DNA of 64,000 nucleotides from JAAFHZ01 sp964247085. GTDB taxonomy: Bacteria > Cyanobacteriota > Cyanobacteriia > Cyanobacteriales > Chamaesiphonaceae. The DNA lies in the NCBI GenBank assembly GCA_964247085.1, contig CAXTSX010000016.1, positions 4,657-68,656 on the forward strand. Direction: 5' to 3'. A model generated the notes under the pieces. The model ran no database searches and was not told the origin of the DNA. It saw nothing but the letters and a program-made list of their open reading frames with translations. Positions within the stretch are counted from its first letter, which is position 1. The number at the start of each line of letters is the position of its first letter. Shown here one piece after another: positions 63,998 to 64,000 of the stretch. The position numbers were made by a program, and so were the translations under genes.

Positions 63998-64000
63998 AAG
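63896..64000 (+). CDS. Candidate RiPP precursor peptide 2 (cut by the window end)
   Basis: ATG 63896 after AGGAGA. The first 34 codons match precursor 1 with only V10I and D23S; codon 35 then differs (Lys rather than His) and the window ends. Leader DNA is 95 of 102 identical, most changes being silent. A tandem copy with a conserved leader and a different core is typical of RiPP precursor arrays. Confidence 0.72.
   Translation, partial: MKLPMQVAPIQRNVGSARYAMSSGIKPSENLCSCK

Noticed and set aside
1..64000. Frequent GCGATCGC and GATCGATC words as mobile repeats
   Set aside because: These are HIP1-type genome-wide words normal for many cyanobacteria, not insertion elements.

Overview
The window looks like chromosomal DNA of a cyanobacterium, probably a filamentous or Leptolyngbya/Pseudanabaena-like lineage (the genus is inference). 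Support comes from very frequent GCGATCGC (HIP1) and GATCGATC words, the order fbp-tal-zwf-opcA, a PAM68 homologue next to rpsO, BtpA, a ClpR subunit, a CrhR-like helicase, an Amt with an NtcA-type site, an orphan Mo-nitro_C protein and a PatA/PatG-type protease. No rRNA, tRNA, CRISPR array, insertion sequence or replication origin was recognised.

Layout. 1-5.9 kb: the 3' part of clpC, guaA, a small Cys-rich protein and a multi-repeat membrane protein. 6.3-10.8 kb: a devBCA-type exporter operon divergent from a TetR regulator, with a repeated candidate operator between them. 10.9-14.5 kb: five same-strand genes (membrane-anchored thioredoxin, CcdA/DsbD-type electron carrier, ECF sigma factor, RskA-like anti-sigma factor, lipoprotein-like MsrA). 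They read as a self-regulated system for repairing oxidised methionine outside the cytoplasm. 14.5-17.3 kb: a TetR/quinone-oxidoreductase divergent pair with two palindromes, then decayed small ORFs. 17.3-23.3 kb: a TonB-dependent receptor opposite a BlaI/M56-protease pair that leads into exbB-exbD-tonB. 23.3-26.2 kb: one active ClpP and two catalytically dead ClpP paralogues, PAM68 and rpsO.

26.3-42 kb is mostly housekeeping: ABC exporter, map, comF, an AT-rich acyltransferase, Mo-nitro_C, aroB, crhR-like helicase, rimO, a possible group II intron remnant, btpA, VKOR-thioredoxin fusion, dnaX, an unknown gene coupled to rnhA. 42-55 kb: amt, an oxidoreductase, a protease-TPR protein, bioA-thiE, FKBP, pyruvate dehydrogenase E2, YlqD, acyl-ACP/CoA synthetase and DUF4870. 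55.2-61 kb: the oxidative pentose phosphate operon fbp-tal-zwf-opcA followed by a Uma2 nuclease.

The right edge (61.5-64 kb) is the most novel part. A PatA-like subtilisin protease is followed by two tandem small genes that share a conserved leader and then diverge abruptly; the complete one is Cys-rich. The leader carries a GIKPS motif resembling the PatA cleavage sequence of cyanobactin precursors but lacks the cyanobactin LAELSEE element. This is a candidate undescribed RiPP family, and the window cuts it in the second precursor.
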